In this document: positions 1 through 5,986 of the stretch, piece after piece
How the letters are laid out: every line of letters starts with the position of its first letter
Numbering within the stretch: the first letter of the stretch is position 1
Source: a virus
Virus record (IMG/VR): IMGVR_UViG_3300009149_005829
Span: 1-31,128 of that record
Length of the DNA: 31,128 nucleotides
Strand: one strand, 5' to 3'
Program-made: the position numbers and the translations under genes
The notes under the pieces: model-generated
The model's database searches: none
Told to the model about the DNA's origin: nothing
The model's input: only the letters and a program-made list of their open reading frames with translations

Positions 1-2
1 CA

Positions 3-155
3 CCGTGGGCTGTGGGTGTGAGTGAAACAGAGTGCACACCAGACACTTGTTACCAGTGTGTATTCTACGAAAGGAAAATAGGGTACTGCGCCTACTTCGG
101 GGAGTATTACCCGGACAACAACACAGGATGCAACTATGGGAAACTCTCCGCATGA
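3..155 (+). CDS. Cysteine-rich small protein, possibly 5'-partial
   Basis: The reading frame is open from the left edge and stops with TGA at 153-155. A GTG at 18 could start a 45-residue protein, but no clear ribosome binding site is visible, so the gene may begin outside the window. Five cysteines lie in a short stretch (TEC, DTC, YQC, GYC, TGC), with a CYQC knuckle. This suggests a small zinc-binding protein such as a zinc ribbon. The next gene starts inside its 3' end at 136. The function is not recognised. Confidence 0.45.
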   Translation, partial: PWAVGVSETECTPDTCYQCVFYERKIGYCAYFGEYYPDNNTGCNYGKLSA

Positions 156-309
156 TACCTGCTTCGCGTGCCTGCAGGACAGAAATTCTATTGAACACGC
201 TGGGGGCATATTGCGCACGATAAGAATTGTGTATGTACCGAAATACATTTGTGACCATTGCTTGCGTGAACTCGTAAGGTTCGCCAACAGAGAAGGTGTA
301 ACGCTTTAA
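136..309 (+). CDS. Small zinc-finger-like protein with two CxxC motifs (57 aa)
   Basis: ATG at 136 is preceded at good distance by AGGATG (126-130 region), and the frame ends with TAA at 307-309. The protein carries CFAC near residue 10 and CDHC near residue 43, a spacing usual for a single treble-clef or zinc-ribbon fold binding one zinc with four cysteines. It overlaps the upstream cysteine-rich frame by 20 bases, the normal arrangement for consecutive phage genes. It is the last gene before the terminator at 366-415. DNA-binding or protein-binding roles are both possible. Confidence 0.5.
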   Translation: MGNSPHDTCFACLQDRNSIEHAGGILRTIRIVYVPKYICDHCLRELVRFANREGVTL

Positions 310-365
310 GTCTTATAAATGGGGCAGTGTCGTTTTTTCTCCTGCCTTTTTCGCGGCACTGCATT

Positions 366-415
366 GACAGAGAAGATAGGCTCCCATTTGCTTGAACTTC
401 TCTGTCCTTTTTTTT
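366..415 (+). terminator. Rho-independent terminator
   Basis: A perfect 10-bp stem, GACAGAGAAG (366-375) with CTTCTCTGTC (397-406), encloses a 21-nt loop and is followed by C and eight T residues (407-415). It closes the leftmost short operon. The loop is longer than usual, but the stem and U-tract are classical. Confidence 0.8.
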
Positions 416-426
416 GCTGATAATCG

Positions 427-476
427 AAAATAAAATAAAAAAGTGGCAGTTTTTCGCAGATTGAGGCGATAATACT
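427..476 (+). promoter_or_regulatory. Promoter-like element, copy 1 (A-tract + TGGCAGTTTTTC + GGCGA)
   Basis: An A/T-rich block (AAATAAAATAAAAAA) is followed by TGGCAGTTTTTC, nine variable bases, GGCGA and a TAATACT box. The same order of blocks recurs at 5918-5970 just before the HTH gene, while the sequence between the blocks differs. The A-tract resembles an UP element and TAATACT a -10 box, but no good -35 hexamer lies at 17 bp. A promoter needing a phage-made activator is therefore more likely than a plain sigma70 promoter. This is inferred from conservation alone. Confidence 0.45.
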
Positions 477-530
477 ATGAGGTGTCTCGTTTTCATGTTA
501 AGGGGTACCTCCCTACAGTATAAGTTTTTA

Positions 531-550
531 GGGGAGGCTGTTCCCTCCCC
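531..550 (+). other. Short GC-rich hairpin in the leader region
   Basis: GGGGAGG (531-537) pairs with CCTCCCC (544-550) around a 6-nt loop and is followed by ACTTTTC. It lies 55-75 bases downstream of the promoter-like element and could act as a weak terminator or attenuator. The stretch 310-573 otherwise holds the terminator at 366-415 and the element at 427-476; no convincing gene was seen in it. Confidence 0.4.
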
Positions 551-573
551 ACTTTTCAAAGGGGTTGATAGAC

Positions 574-681
574 ATGCACATACTGATTAGAGTAAATATA
601 GGAACTCAATTTTCAACGGGTATCTCGAATACAGGGGGGCTGTGTCTCCCCTGTATCGCACACGGTAACATCTATGGGTAA
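574..681 (+). CDS. Possible 35-aa leader peptide coupled to the next gene
   Basis: ATG 574 follows AAGGGG at about 9 bases, and the frame ends with TAA at 679-681, which overlaps the ATG at 674 of the next gene. That next gene has no visible ribosome binding site of its own, so this small frame could supply its ribosomes by translational coupling. A strong hairpin (629-656) lies inside the frame. The peptide contains a CLPC motif and no other recognisable feature. Evidence rests on the Shine-Dalgarno sequence and the stop/start overlap only. Confidence 0.35.
   Translation: MHILIRVNIGTQFSTGISNTGGLCLPCIAHGNIYG
629..656 (+). promoter_or_regulatory. Leader hairpin just upstream of the gene at 674
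   Basis: ATACAGGGG (629-637) pairs perfectly with CCCCTGTAT (648-656) around a 10-nt loop. No U-run follows, so it is not an intrinsic terminator. It ends 17 bases before ATG 674 and would shadow ribosome entry there unless opened by translation of the short upstream frame. Confidence 0.5.
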
Positions 682-1198
682 GATCAGTGAAAAAAGAATC
701 TATGTGAATGATTGCTTCGGATGGGCAAAGAAACGCACGAAACCTTGCTTGGATTGTGTGGATAAAAGAGCTTGTATCGAATATCACAATGCACTACTCG
801 AAGAACTGCCGCAGCATATTGGTCCAGTCTATGCACCCTATAAAAGTCAGAGTTACCCGGGGAGAAGGGCATACAAAACTGTATCGCCTGTGAGTGAACT
901 TCCCTATGCACACACAACCGTTGGACAGCAGACTTATGTTTTGTTTGAGTCGAGTTATTTTGTGTACCATACGAAAGCACTCAAGCGCAAACTAGGTGTA
1001 CGAGGGAGTTTGTCACTGGACTCGTGGGTAATACACCGGAGTAAATACGGATACTTTCATCTCCGCGAGGTTGCAGTTTTCCTGGCGAACAGCAAAAAGA
1101 AGTTAAAATATTATATGTTTATCTTTACAGAACGGTCTACAAGCATAGAGGGAGAGAACACAAGTGAGCCAAAAGAAGCAAAAACCGATCCGTCTTAA
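674..1198 (+). CDS. Hypothetical protein with N-terminal cysteine cluster (174 aa)
   Basis: The frame opens with ATG 674 and ends with TAA at 1196-1198. The N-terminal region has cysteines spaced C-x10-C-x2-C-x5-C (residues about 14-34), which looks like a zinc-binding knuckle. The central part is rich in tyrosine and basic residues (for example a KALKRKLGVRG segment), and the C-terminus is polar and charged. No SD sequence precedes ATG 674, so translation probably depends on the upstream 574-681 frame. The 3' end overlaps the methyltransferase start by 35 bases, placing both in one transcript. No family was recognised. Confidence 0.7.
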   Translation: MGKISEKRIYVNDCFGWAKKRTKPCLDCVDKRACIEYHNALLEELPQHIGPVYAPYKSQSYPGRRAYKTVSPVSELPYAHTTVGQQTYVLFESSYFVYHTKALKRKLGVRGSLSLDSWVIHRSKYGYFHLREVAVFLANSKKKLKYYMFIFTERSTSIEGENTSEPKEAKTDPS

Positions 1199-2441
1199 AT
1201 GTTGCGATTGCCTGGATGGACTGAAGCTACTCAAAGATAATTCCGTGGATACAATTATAACTGACCCACCATACGGACTCAGCAAACAACCTGACATTGC
1301 CGAGGTAATGCGTCACTGGATTGCAGGAACTAATTACGATCACAAGTCTGCTGGTTTCATGGGTAAGTCATGGGATAGTTTTGTGCCATGTCCTGATATC
1401 TGGAAAGAATGTTTGCGTGTGTTGAAACCCGGTGGATTTGCTCTGGTGTTTGCCAGCACTCGCACAAGTGATCTAATGAGTATATCGTTACGCTTTGCAG
1501 GGTTTGAAATCAGGGACACTATAATGTGGTTGTACGGTTCAGGTTTTCCCAAGTCACTTGACATCAGCAAAGCCATTGACAAAGCACCGGCAACACCTGA
1601 GGCTGAAACATGGAGTGGTTACGGAACAGCATTGAAACCAGCATGTGAACCAATCATTGTTGCAATGAAACCACTTGAAGGAACATTTGCACAGAACGCT
1701 TTGAAACATGGTGTTGCAGGTTTGAATATTGACGGTGGAAGGATAGGAACGGAAGATAATCTTAGTGGTGGTTCAGTTACAACAACTCGCAAACGAAAAA
1801 TGAGTGGAGATAGTAGGGGTGGAAAATCTTTGGGGATGTTTTGTGAGGGTTCACAGAATAAAAATTGGAAACAACCACAAGGCAGATTCCCTGCAAATGT
1901 AATTCTGGATTCTGAGGCTGGTGCTTTACTTGATGAACAAAGTGGAATTAGTAAATCCAGTAGATTTTTTTATTGTGCGAAGGCTTCTCGTAGTGAAAGA
2001 AACTTCGGGTGTGAAGGACTGTCTAAAGAAGCTAAAAATAAGGACTACCGACCAAACGATGACGGCTCTAAAGGTATTGCATCCAGACTACACGGAGCAA
2101 CTGCACAAGGCGGTAATTCACACCCAACAGTTAAACCCATTAAGCTGATGGAATACCTGTGCAGGCTCACCAGAACTCCTACAGGCGGAGTTGTACTTGA
2201 TCCCTTCATGGGTTCTGGAACGACTGCCCTGGCTTGTCTGAAAACCAAGAGGCGGTTCATCGGCTTTGAAATAAGCTCAGACTACTATGAAATAGCGAAA
2301 AAGAGAATCACAAAAATTATACAGGAGATGCGGAATGGCAAAGGAAATGAAGAAAAGAAAAAAAGCCCCATCAGTAATGGAAAGAAAGTGCCTGGTAAAA
2401 CTGGCGAACAGACTGAAACAAATCCCAGCGAACCTGGATAA
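1164..2441 (+). CDS. DNA adenine/cytosine-N4 methyltransferase, beta class
   Basis: This 425-aa protein is an S-adenosylmethionine-dependent DNA amino-methyltransferase. The catalytic motif IV, TDPPYGLS, is at residues 33-40 and the AdoMet-binding motif I, DPFMGSGTT, at 346-354. DPPY before FxGxG is the beta-class order. The long middle part (about 150-320), including FFYCAKASRSERN, is the target recognition region and is typical of phage orphan methylases. The start is GTG 1164 with GGAGAG eight bases upstream, overlapping the previous gene. No restriction endonuclease partner is beside it, so it probably protects phage DNA or marks it epigenetically. The motifs do not distinguish N6-adenine from N4-cytosine. 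The last 107 bases overlap the RuvC-like gene. Confidence 0.92.
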   Translation: MSQKKQKPIRLKCCDCLDGLKLLKDNSVDTIITDPPYGLSKQPDIAEVMRHWIAGTNYDHKSAGFMGKSWDSFVPCPDIWKECLRVLKPGGFALVFASTRTSDLMSISLRFAGFEIRDTIMWLYGSGFPKSLDISKAIDKAPATPEAETWSGYGTALKPACEPIIVAMKPLEGTFAQNALKHGVAGLNIDGGRIGTEDNLSGGSVTTTRKRKMSGDSRGGKSLGMFCEGSQNKNWKQPQGRFPANVILDSEAGALLDEQSGISKSSRFFYCAKASRSERNFGCEGLSKEAKNKDYRPNDDGSKGIASRLHGATAQGGNSHPTVKPIKLMEYLCRLTRTPTGGVVLDPFMGSGTTALACLKTKRRFIGFEISSDYYEIAKKRITKIIQEMRNGKGNEEKKKSPISNGKKVPGKTGEQTETNPSEPG

Positions 2442-2928
2442 GAATGGGAACATTAGCGTCAAGCTGCTTGCAATCGATCCCGGAAGTTATAAAAGTTCTC
2501 TGGTAATGGTTGATACTGCAGACTGCTCTATTCTGGAAATACAGGATGGACTCTGTAATAAAGAGGTGCGAAAGCGTCTTATGAATCACAACTACGATGT
2601 GCTGGTAGTTGAAATTCTGGCACACATGGGCAATGTCGGGGGAGCATCCCTGTACGAAACAGCCTACTGGATAGGCAGGTTTATCGAGACAGCTAAGATA
2701 AAAAACTTTCATCTGATGTACAGACGCGAGGAATATATGCACTTTTTCGGAAAAGGCACCGGGAATGATTCTGTTATCATCCAGACTCTGACCAGGAGAT
2801 TCGGGGAAAAAGGTACAAAAAAAGATCCCGGTCTGACTTTCGGACTTGCAAATGATGCTTGGCAGGCTTTCGGAGTTGCTGTCATTGCTGCTGACAAGCT
2901 GAATAACCGAGTACACTTGGAGGATTAG
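2335..2928 (+). CDS. RuvC-like Holliday junction resolvase (RNase H fold)
   Basis: The 197-aa protein has the RNase H-fold signature of phage RuvC-like resolvases: AIDPGS with Asp48 on the first strand, VVEIL with Glu93, GNDSV with Asp145, and AFGVAVIAAD with Asp187 near the end (Asp174 is a further acidic candidate). These would form the two-metal site that cuts branched DNA. A lysine/arginine-rich N-terminal extension of about 40 residues precedes the fold. ATG 2335 has AGGAG seven bases upstream, inside the methylase gene. In a phage with recombination-driven replication such an enzyme resolves junctions before packaging. The gene ends with TAG 2926-2928, two bases before the next ATG. Confidence 0.78.
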   Translation: MAKEMKKRKKAPSVMERKCLVKLANRLKQIPANLDKNGNISVKLLAIDPGSYKSSLVMVDTADCSILEIQDGLCNKEVRKRLMNHNYDVLVVEILAHMGNVGGASLYETAYWIGRFIETAKIKNFHLMYRREEYMHFFGKGTGNDSVIIQTLTRRFGEKGTKKDPGLTFGLANDAWQAFGVAVIAADKLNNRVHLED

Positions 2929-2929
2929 C

Positions 2930-3064
2930 ATGAGCAAGCACGGTTTCAAATTTGTTTACTGGGAAGATTTTACTAAGATCGTCACAATTTCCGCTCTGAC
3001 CAGTTTCACCATCGGTTTATGCTGCGGAACCCTTGTAGGGTTTTTACTGTGGAGGGTATGGTGA
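2930..3064 (+). CDS. Small single-pass membrane protein (44 aa)
   Basis: ATG 2930 has a perfect GGAGG (2919-2923) at six bases, lying over the stop of the resolvase gene, and the frame stops with TGA at 3062-3064. The protein has a short polar N-terminus, then a continuous hydrophobic stretch from about residue 18 to 42 containing TIGLCCGTLVGFLLW, ending in RVW. A single inner-membrane helix is expected. The next gene starts within its last codons. Such small early membrane proteins often interfere with host functions, but no specific role can be read here. Confidence 0.65.
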   Translation: MSKHGFKFVYWEDFTKIVTISALTSFTIGLCCGTLVGFLLWRVW

Positions 3065-3300
3065 AATCAGAGAACTTATATCAGCATTACAAGGGTGGTT
3101 TATACATCCATATAGGGCTATCTGAGGATGCAGACACGGGTAAATTATATGAGATTTACAAGTCTGTGGAAACGGGCAAGCTCTGGCACAGGAGAGAGAA
3201 AAGTTTCCATGAAAATGTTGTAGTGGGGCAAACCGATGAGGGTTCTATTGTGCGCTCTCGTTTTTCACCAATACGCACAGCAAAACAGGTACTACTATAA
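3061..3300 (+). CDS. DUF1653-like small protein (79 aa)
   Basis: Two candidate starts exist. GTG 3061 has GGAGG (3051-3055) at the usual five-base distance, whereas ATG 3058 has it only two bases away, so GTG is preferred. The pattern YQHYKGGLY near the N-terminus, followed by a conserved-looking YEIYKSVETGKLWHR stretch and a final RFSPI, matches the layout I know of DUF1653: a small beta-barrel family of unknown function common in bacteria and phages. It overlaps the membrane-protein gene by 4 bases, and its stop overlaps the next ATG. Confidence 0.6.
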   Translation: MKSENLYQHYKGGLYIHIGLSEDADTGKLYEIYKSVETGKLWHRREKSFHENVVVGQTDEGSIVRSRFSPIRTAKQVLL

Positions 3301-3968
3301 TGGTAGACTTTAATGATCTTGGTTTGACCTTTGTAGCGGGTGGATTCAGGCTTGGTAAACACCCGGAAAGAATTGCTGAACGCTACAGTGATATCGTGAA
3401 CATTATGCTCCTGTGTGAAAAGAAGCGGTGCAAGACATTGATTTTACTCGGACCTTTCTTTGACCACAATGAAATCAATAATGACACCTGGGAAGCATTT
3501 CAGGATACGATCTGGCGACTAAGTGTATCCAAGGTAAAGAACCTGGTGTTTGTAGCCGGTGAGAGGGAGAGAGCGCAGCACCCTACTCAGAGACAACTGA
3601 TTGATATACTCGGAACATTCACGGGGTTTATCCGATACAATGTTGCTTATATCACTGAGTTTGTCGATACTGAGCACTTTGTAATAGTTCCGTCCTATCC
3701 TCAGCGCAGGCATGGATCTGTATTGTCAGCCTGTCGCGGTAAAAATGTTCTGGGGAATATCCCGAAAGAATATCTGAAGGATGTGTGGAAGATCGCAAAA
3801 ACCGTAATAAAAGCTCACTCTCCCACTGTGAAAAAAAAGGAACGGTATGTCAGTCTGGGTGATTGGAATATCCCTGGAAGTACAGCCAATGTATACTGTT
3901 TGATGAAAGCCGACAAGATACAGCCGAAAAGGAATGAACGAGGGGCTGGAATCCTCGAAAAAAAATAA
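3300..3968 (+). CDS. Degenerate SbcD/Mre11-type metallophosphoesterase-like protein
   Basis: The first 100 residues follow the ground plan of SbcD/gp47 nucleases: a strand and loop (FVAGGFRLGKHPERI), a helix with YSDIV, then TLILLGPFFDH, and later LVFVAGERER. In active enzymes these positions read DxHxG, GDxFD and GNHD/E. Here they are GGFRLG (14-19), GPFFDH (51-56) and GERE (87-90), so almost all metal ligands are gone. No GHxH motif was found in the C-terminal half. The protein is probably a non-catalytic relative that binds DNA or a partner. An intact paralogue lies at 19833-20768. ATG 3300 overlaps the upstream TAA. The assignment is by pattern and could be wrong. Confidence 0.5.
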   Translation: MVDFNDLGLTFVAGGFRLGKHPERIAERYSDIVNIMLLCEKKRCKTLILLGPFFDHNEINNDTWEAFQDTIWRLSVSKVKNLVFVAGERERAQHPTQRQLIDILGTFTGFIRYNVAYITEFVDTEHFVIVPSYPQRRHGSVLSACRGKNVLGNIPKEYLKDVWKIAKTVIKAHSPTVKKKERYVSLGDWNIPGSTANVYCLMKADKIQPKRNERGAGILEKK

Positions 3969-3979
3969 TAGGGGGCATT

Positions 3980-4195
3980 ATGCCAGAGAACATGAAAGAA
4001 GTAAGTCCAAGTGAGTTTAGAAAGAGGTTGGAGGAACTGAAATGGATAGAGGGTGGAGCAACAACCAGAGAAATAAATGCCGCTCCTGAAAATGATTTCA
4101 CAGCCAAAGTCGAGTATTTCATCGGTGAAGAAAAAGTGGCAGAAGCCGTTGCAAATAAAGACGATAAGCAGCGCAGATTCTATGTGCTTACTTGA
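3980..4195 (+). CDS. Hypothetical protein (71 aa), paralogue of 4242-4436
   Basis: ATG 3980 follows a GGGGG tract at normal distance. The protein is charged, with no membrane segment. It aligns by eye with the next gene: both have S-x2-EF near residues 9-12, then LE, an aromatic W, a GA-x-T, and a YF/YI beta segment before the end. The TGA stop (4193-4195) is embedded in the TTGACA -35 box of the next promoter. No function was recognised. Confidence 0.65.
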   Translation: MPENMKEVSPSEFRKRLEELKWIEGGATTREINAAPENDFTAKVEYFIGEEKVAEAVANKDDKQRRFYVLT

Positions 4196-4220
4196 CAAGT
4201 GTTAAGTTTCCGGGTATAAT
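4192..4220 (+). promoter_or_regulatory. Strong sigma70-type early promoter P1
   Basis: TTGACA (4192-4197), a 17-bp spacer and a perfect TATAAT (4215-4220). The spacer reads AGTGTTAAGTTTCCGGG and is nearly the same in P2 (5284-5312) and P3 (25200-25228), although spacers are usually free to vary. Transcription should start near 4227, 15 bases before the ATG at 4242. The upstream gene's stop codon lies inside the -35 box. Confidence 0.9.
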
Positions 4221-4241
4221 TGGTATGTAGGGAGGTGCGAC

Positions 4242-4436
4242 ATGAGGAAAATAAGCGACACGGAATTTGAAAATTTACTGGAAAAATGTGAATGGTACAC
4301 CAAAGGTGCCGAGACAAAGAAAGAACGCTTCGATGGGGGAGATCGACTGGAAATTGATTACATCTGTGATGGGAAAGTGATTGTTCATGGAAGTTACACA
4401 ACTGGGAAGGCTGTCTACACCATCAAGGAAGATTGA
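4242..4436 (+). CDS. Hypothetical protein (64 aa) first behind promoter P1
   Basis: ATG 4242 has GGAGG (4231-4235) six bases upstream and lies directly behind a consensus promoter, so it should be strongly expressed soon after infection. The protein starts MRKISDTEF and ends with a beta-rich half (LEIDYICDGKV). It is a paralogue of the upstream gene at 3980 and shares the RKISDT opening with the 51-aa protein at 6253. Its size, charge and position fit a host-takeover or regulatory peptide, but nothing in the sequence shows the target. Confidence 0.7.
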   Translation: MRKISDTEFENLLEKCEWYTKGAETKKERFDGGDRLEIDYICDGKVIVHGSYTTGKAVYTIKED

Positions 4437-4443
4437 GGAACCT

Positions 4444-4740
4444 ATGAAAAGCCAAGTCAGAGTCATCGACTACAAAAGAACTGTAACAAAGCAATGGTTG
4501 CAGATGGGGTTTTCCAGGCGGCACCTGAATACGCTTCTGGACGAGGAAAGACCCTTTCACAAAACGGAATCCGCAATGTGGGAAATGTTCTATCAGTGGT
4601 TTTTCCACGAGCCGCTGAACGCACCCAGAGTGGATGAGTTTCTGGTACGGGCTGCGGTGGAATACAGAAGGGCGAGGTTTGCAATGTCCCTTGCGGGATG
4701 TATCAGTAACAAACAGATGCGCAACCCGGAAGTAAAATAA
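4444..4740 (+). CDS. Hypothetical protein (98 aa)
   Basis: ATG 4444 is chosen because GAGGAA lies at a good distance and it begins just after the previous stop; the frame itself is open further upstream, inside the preceding gene. The protein is basic and aromatic (WLQMGFSRRHLNTLLDEE near the N-terminus and MFYQWFFHEP in the middle), probably helical and soluble. It belongs to the P1 operon, between a small early protein and the HD hydrolase. The family is not recognised. Confidence 0.6.
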   Translation: MKSQVRVIDYKRTVTKQWLQMGFSRRHLNTLLDEERPFHKTESAMWEMFYQWFFHEPLNAPRVDEFLVRAAVEYRRARFAMSLAGCISNKQMRNPEVK

Positions 4741-4756
4741 CAGTTTGGGGGTGTTT

Positions 4757-5287
4757 ATGAGTGAACTGGGTCAGAAGATTAAGGTGATTTTGGACGAGTA
4801 TTTCTCAGAGGAAATACCGTTCACTTACGAGTTCATGCTGAATAAAGCCATGCTCGTAGCGTCTATTGCACACAGGCATCAAGCGGACAAGGGTGGTATG
4901 CCGTATGTAGAACATCTGTTATCAGTTGCTTTCCGTCTTGGAAAATGGAATCCTACAAAAGTAGTTATTGCTCTGCTCCATGACATTGTTGAGGACACAG
5001 AGATTACTGCAGATGAGCTGAGTGAAATGGGTTTTCGTTTTCATATAGTGGAAGCAGTAATGCTTCTGTCAAAAAAGGACAACACTACCCTTGACGAATA
5101 CCGGGAGTATATTCACAGAATAAGTGAAAATACTCTGGCACGCGCTGTAAAAATCGCTGACCTGGAACACAATCTTTATTTGCAAAGGATTAACAGGGGA
5201 ATTACTGAATTTGATCTGGCGCGAGTAAACAAGTACATAGAAGCACTCCACTATCTGAACAAGCGCGAGGAAAATAAAATTACTTGA
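4757..5287 (+). CDS. SpoT/MESH1-like HD phosphohydrolase (possible ppGpp hydrolase)
   Basis: The 176-aa protein is a stand-alone HD domain. Its motifs match the hydrolase half of RelA/SpoT: HRHQ with a following GGMPYVEH (His39/His41, His53), LLHDIVEDT (His75, Asp76, Glu79, Asp80) and KIADLEHNL (Asp135). All metal ligands and the catalytic ED pair are present. There is no synthetase or TGS domain, so it resembles a small alarmone hydrolase. The likely role is breakdown of (p)ppGpp, keeping host transcription and nucleotide supply running, although other nucleotides are possible substrates. ATG 4757 follows GGGGG at five bases. The TGA stop lies inside the -35 box of promoter P2. Confidence 0.8.
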   Translation: MSELGQKIKVILDEYFSEEIPFTYEFMLNKAMLVASIAHRHQADKGGMPYVEHLLSVAFRLGKWNPTKVVIALLHDIVEDTEITADELSEMGFRFHIVEAVMLLSKKDNTTLDEYREYIHRISENTLARAVKIADLEHNLYLQRINRGITEFDLARVNKYIEALHYLNKREENKIT

Positions 5288-5312
5288 CAGGTGTTAAGTT
5301 TCCGGGTATAGT
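5284..5312 (+). promoter_or_regulatory. Strong sigma70-type early promoter P2
   Basis: TTGACA (5284-5289), a 17-bp spacer GGTGTTAAGTTTCCGGG and TATAGT (5307-5312). Spacer and flanks match P1 apart from single bases. The leader that follows contains TGTTTTGGAGG (5332-5342), which forms the ribosome binding site and is complementary to the CCAAAACA in the element after the gene. Confidence 0.88.
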
Positions 5313-5347
5313 TAAGTTGTGGGATAAAAAATGTTTTGGAGGTACTA

Positions 5348-5815
5348 ATGGGAGCAAAGATCGACAAAGGAAACATCGAGAAAGCGGTTGCAGTTGTATT
5401 GAAACACGGCAGGCAGATTCAGGAAATTGAACTCAAATATGCTGACAGGCTTGCTTCTCTGGAAGAAAAAATGATGAAACTCCGGGCTGAGATGGATGCC
5501 CAGATTGAGCCTATCTCTGAAAAGAGGAAAAAGATCCAGGAAGGCATTGAGGGGTATGTTGCAGCAATGGGGCTGACAACTACTCTCCTGACCACCGGGG
5601 AAATTTATGTGCAGGTCACAAAGTTTCTGGAATGTGAAGATGAAGTAAAAACTCTGGGTCTGCTCAAGAAAGATGGTAAAACCAACTTCATCCGCATCAA
5701 AGAATCGCTGGATAAAACAGCACTCAGAAAGCTGGATGAAAAAGAAATGAAGAAATACAAGCTGGCAATGGGCGAACGCAAGCATGTGACAGTCAAAAGC
5801 ATTGTAAAGAAATAA
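5348..5815 (+). CDS. Gam-like host-nuclease inhibitor
   Basis: A 155-aa protein with a long N-terminal coiled coil (about residues 10-70: alternating charged heptads from IEKAVAVVLKHGRQIQEIE to EKRKKIQEGIEGYV), then a compact beta part beginning TTLLTTGEIYVQVTK. This architecture is that of phage Mu Gam-type proteins, which bind double-stranded DNA ends as dimers and block RecBCD/AddAB. ATG 5348 is preferred to the in-frame TTG upstream because GGAGG (5338-5342) is five bases away. The gene stands alone behind P2 and is followed by an RNA element, fitting a very early, tightly controlled protector of incoming DNA ends. The assignment is from layout, not from catalytic motifs. Confidence 0.68.
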   Translation: MGAKIDKGNIEKAVAVVLKHGRQIQEIELKYADRLASLEEKMMKLRAEMDAQIEPISEKRKKIQEGIEGYVAAMGLTTTLLTTGEIYVQVTKFLECEDEVKTLGLLKKDGKTNFIRIKESLDKTALRKLDEKEMKKYKLAMGERKHVTVKSIVKK

Positions 5816-5822
5816 GTTTCCG

Positions 5823-5872
5823 CCAAAACACAGGGGCAGGTACGATCATTGCGGTCTACTTGCCCCACCCCT
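5823..5872 (+). ncRNA. Conserved 3'-UTR RNA element E1 (anti-SD flank + hairpin)
   Basis: Eight bases after the Gam-like stop, CCAAAACACA is followed by a stem GGGGCAGGTA (5833-5842) with TACTTGCCCC (5857-5866), one G-U pair, and then ACCCCT. The copy at 25143-25185 has the same flanks but an unrelated stem sequence, so the flanks and the presence of a hairpin are conserved, not the stem bases. CCAAAACA is complementary to the leader TGTTTTGG of the same gene. No U-tract follows, so it is not a standard terminator. Confidence 0.55.
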
Positions 5873-5917
5873 TACCCTTCAAAGTTCTGCACGGAAACAC
5901 ACCAACAATAATTACTT

Positions 5918-5970
5918 AAATAAAATAAAAAAATCTGGCAGTTTTTCCTTCTTTCGGGCGAGATATTACT
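5918..5970 (+). promoter_or_regulatory. Promoter-like element, copy 2, upstream of the replication operon
   Basis: It has the same block order as at 427-476: AAATAAAATAAAAAA, TGGCAGTTTTTC, nine variable bases, GGCGA and a TATTACT box. It ends directly before the ribosome binding site of the HTH gene and is the only promoter-like sequence seen ahead of the long replication operon. A phage-dependent middle promoter is a reasonable guess. The stretch 5816-5986 otherwise holds only RNA element E1. Confidence 0.5.
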
Positions 5971-5986
5971 TTGGAGGTATAAGAAA

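Noticed and set aside
444-459. TGGCAG as a sigma54 (-24/-12) promoter
   Set aside because: The -12 GC is one base out of register here and absent in the copy at 5936, so the sigma54 consensus is not met.
188-559. A 123-codon minus-strand open frame across the 310-573 intergenic region
   Set aside because: It runs antisense through a gene and a terminator, has no ribosome binding site and no recognisable protein pattern; it is probably a chance frame.
477-590. A 37-codon plus-strand frame starting at ATG 477
   Set aside because: There is no Shine-Dalgarno sequence, and it lies across the hairpin 531-550; the frame at 574 has better start evidence.
2926-2928. Genome-wide reassignment of TAG to an amino acid
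   Set aside because: Several genes (resolvase, FEN nuclease, polymerase, both SF2 helicases) end naturally at TAG, with the next gene's start beside it, so TAG acts as a stop in at least the early genes. Only a late-phase or site-specific readthrough remains possible for the terminase.
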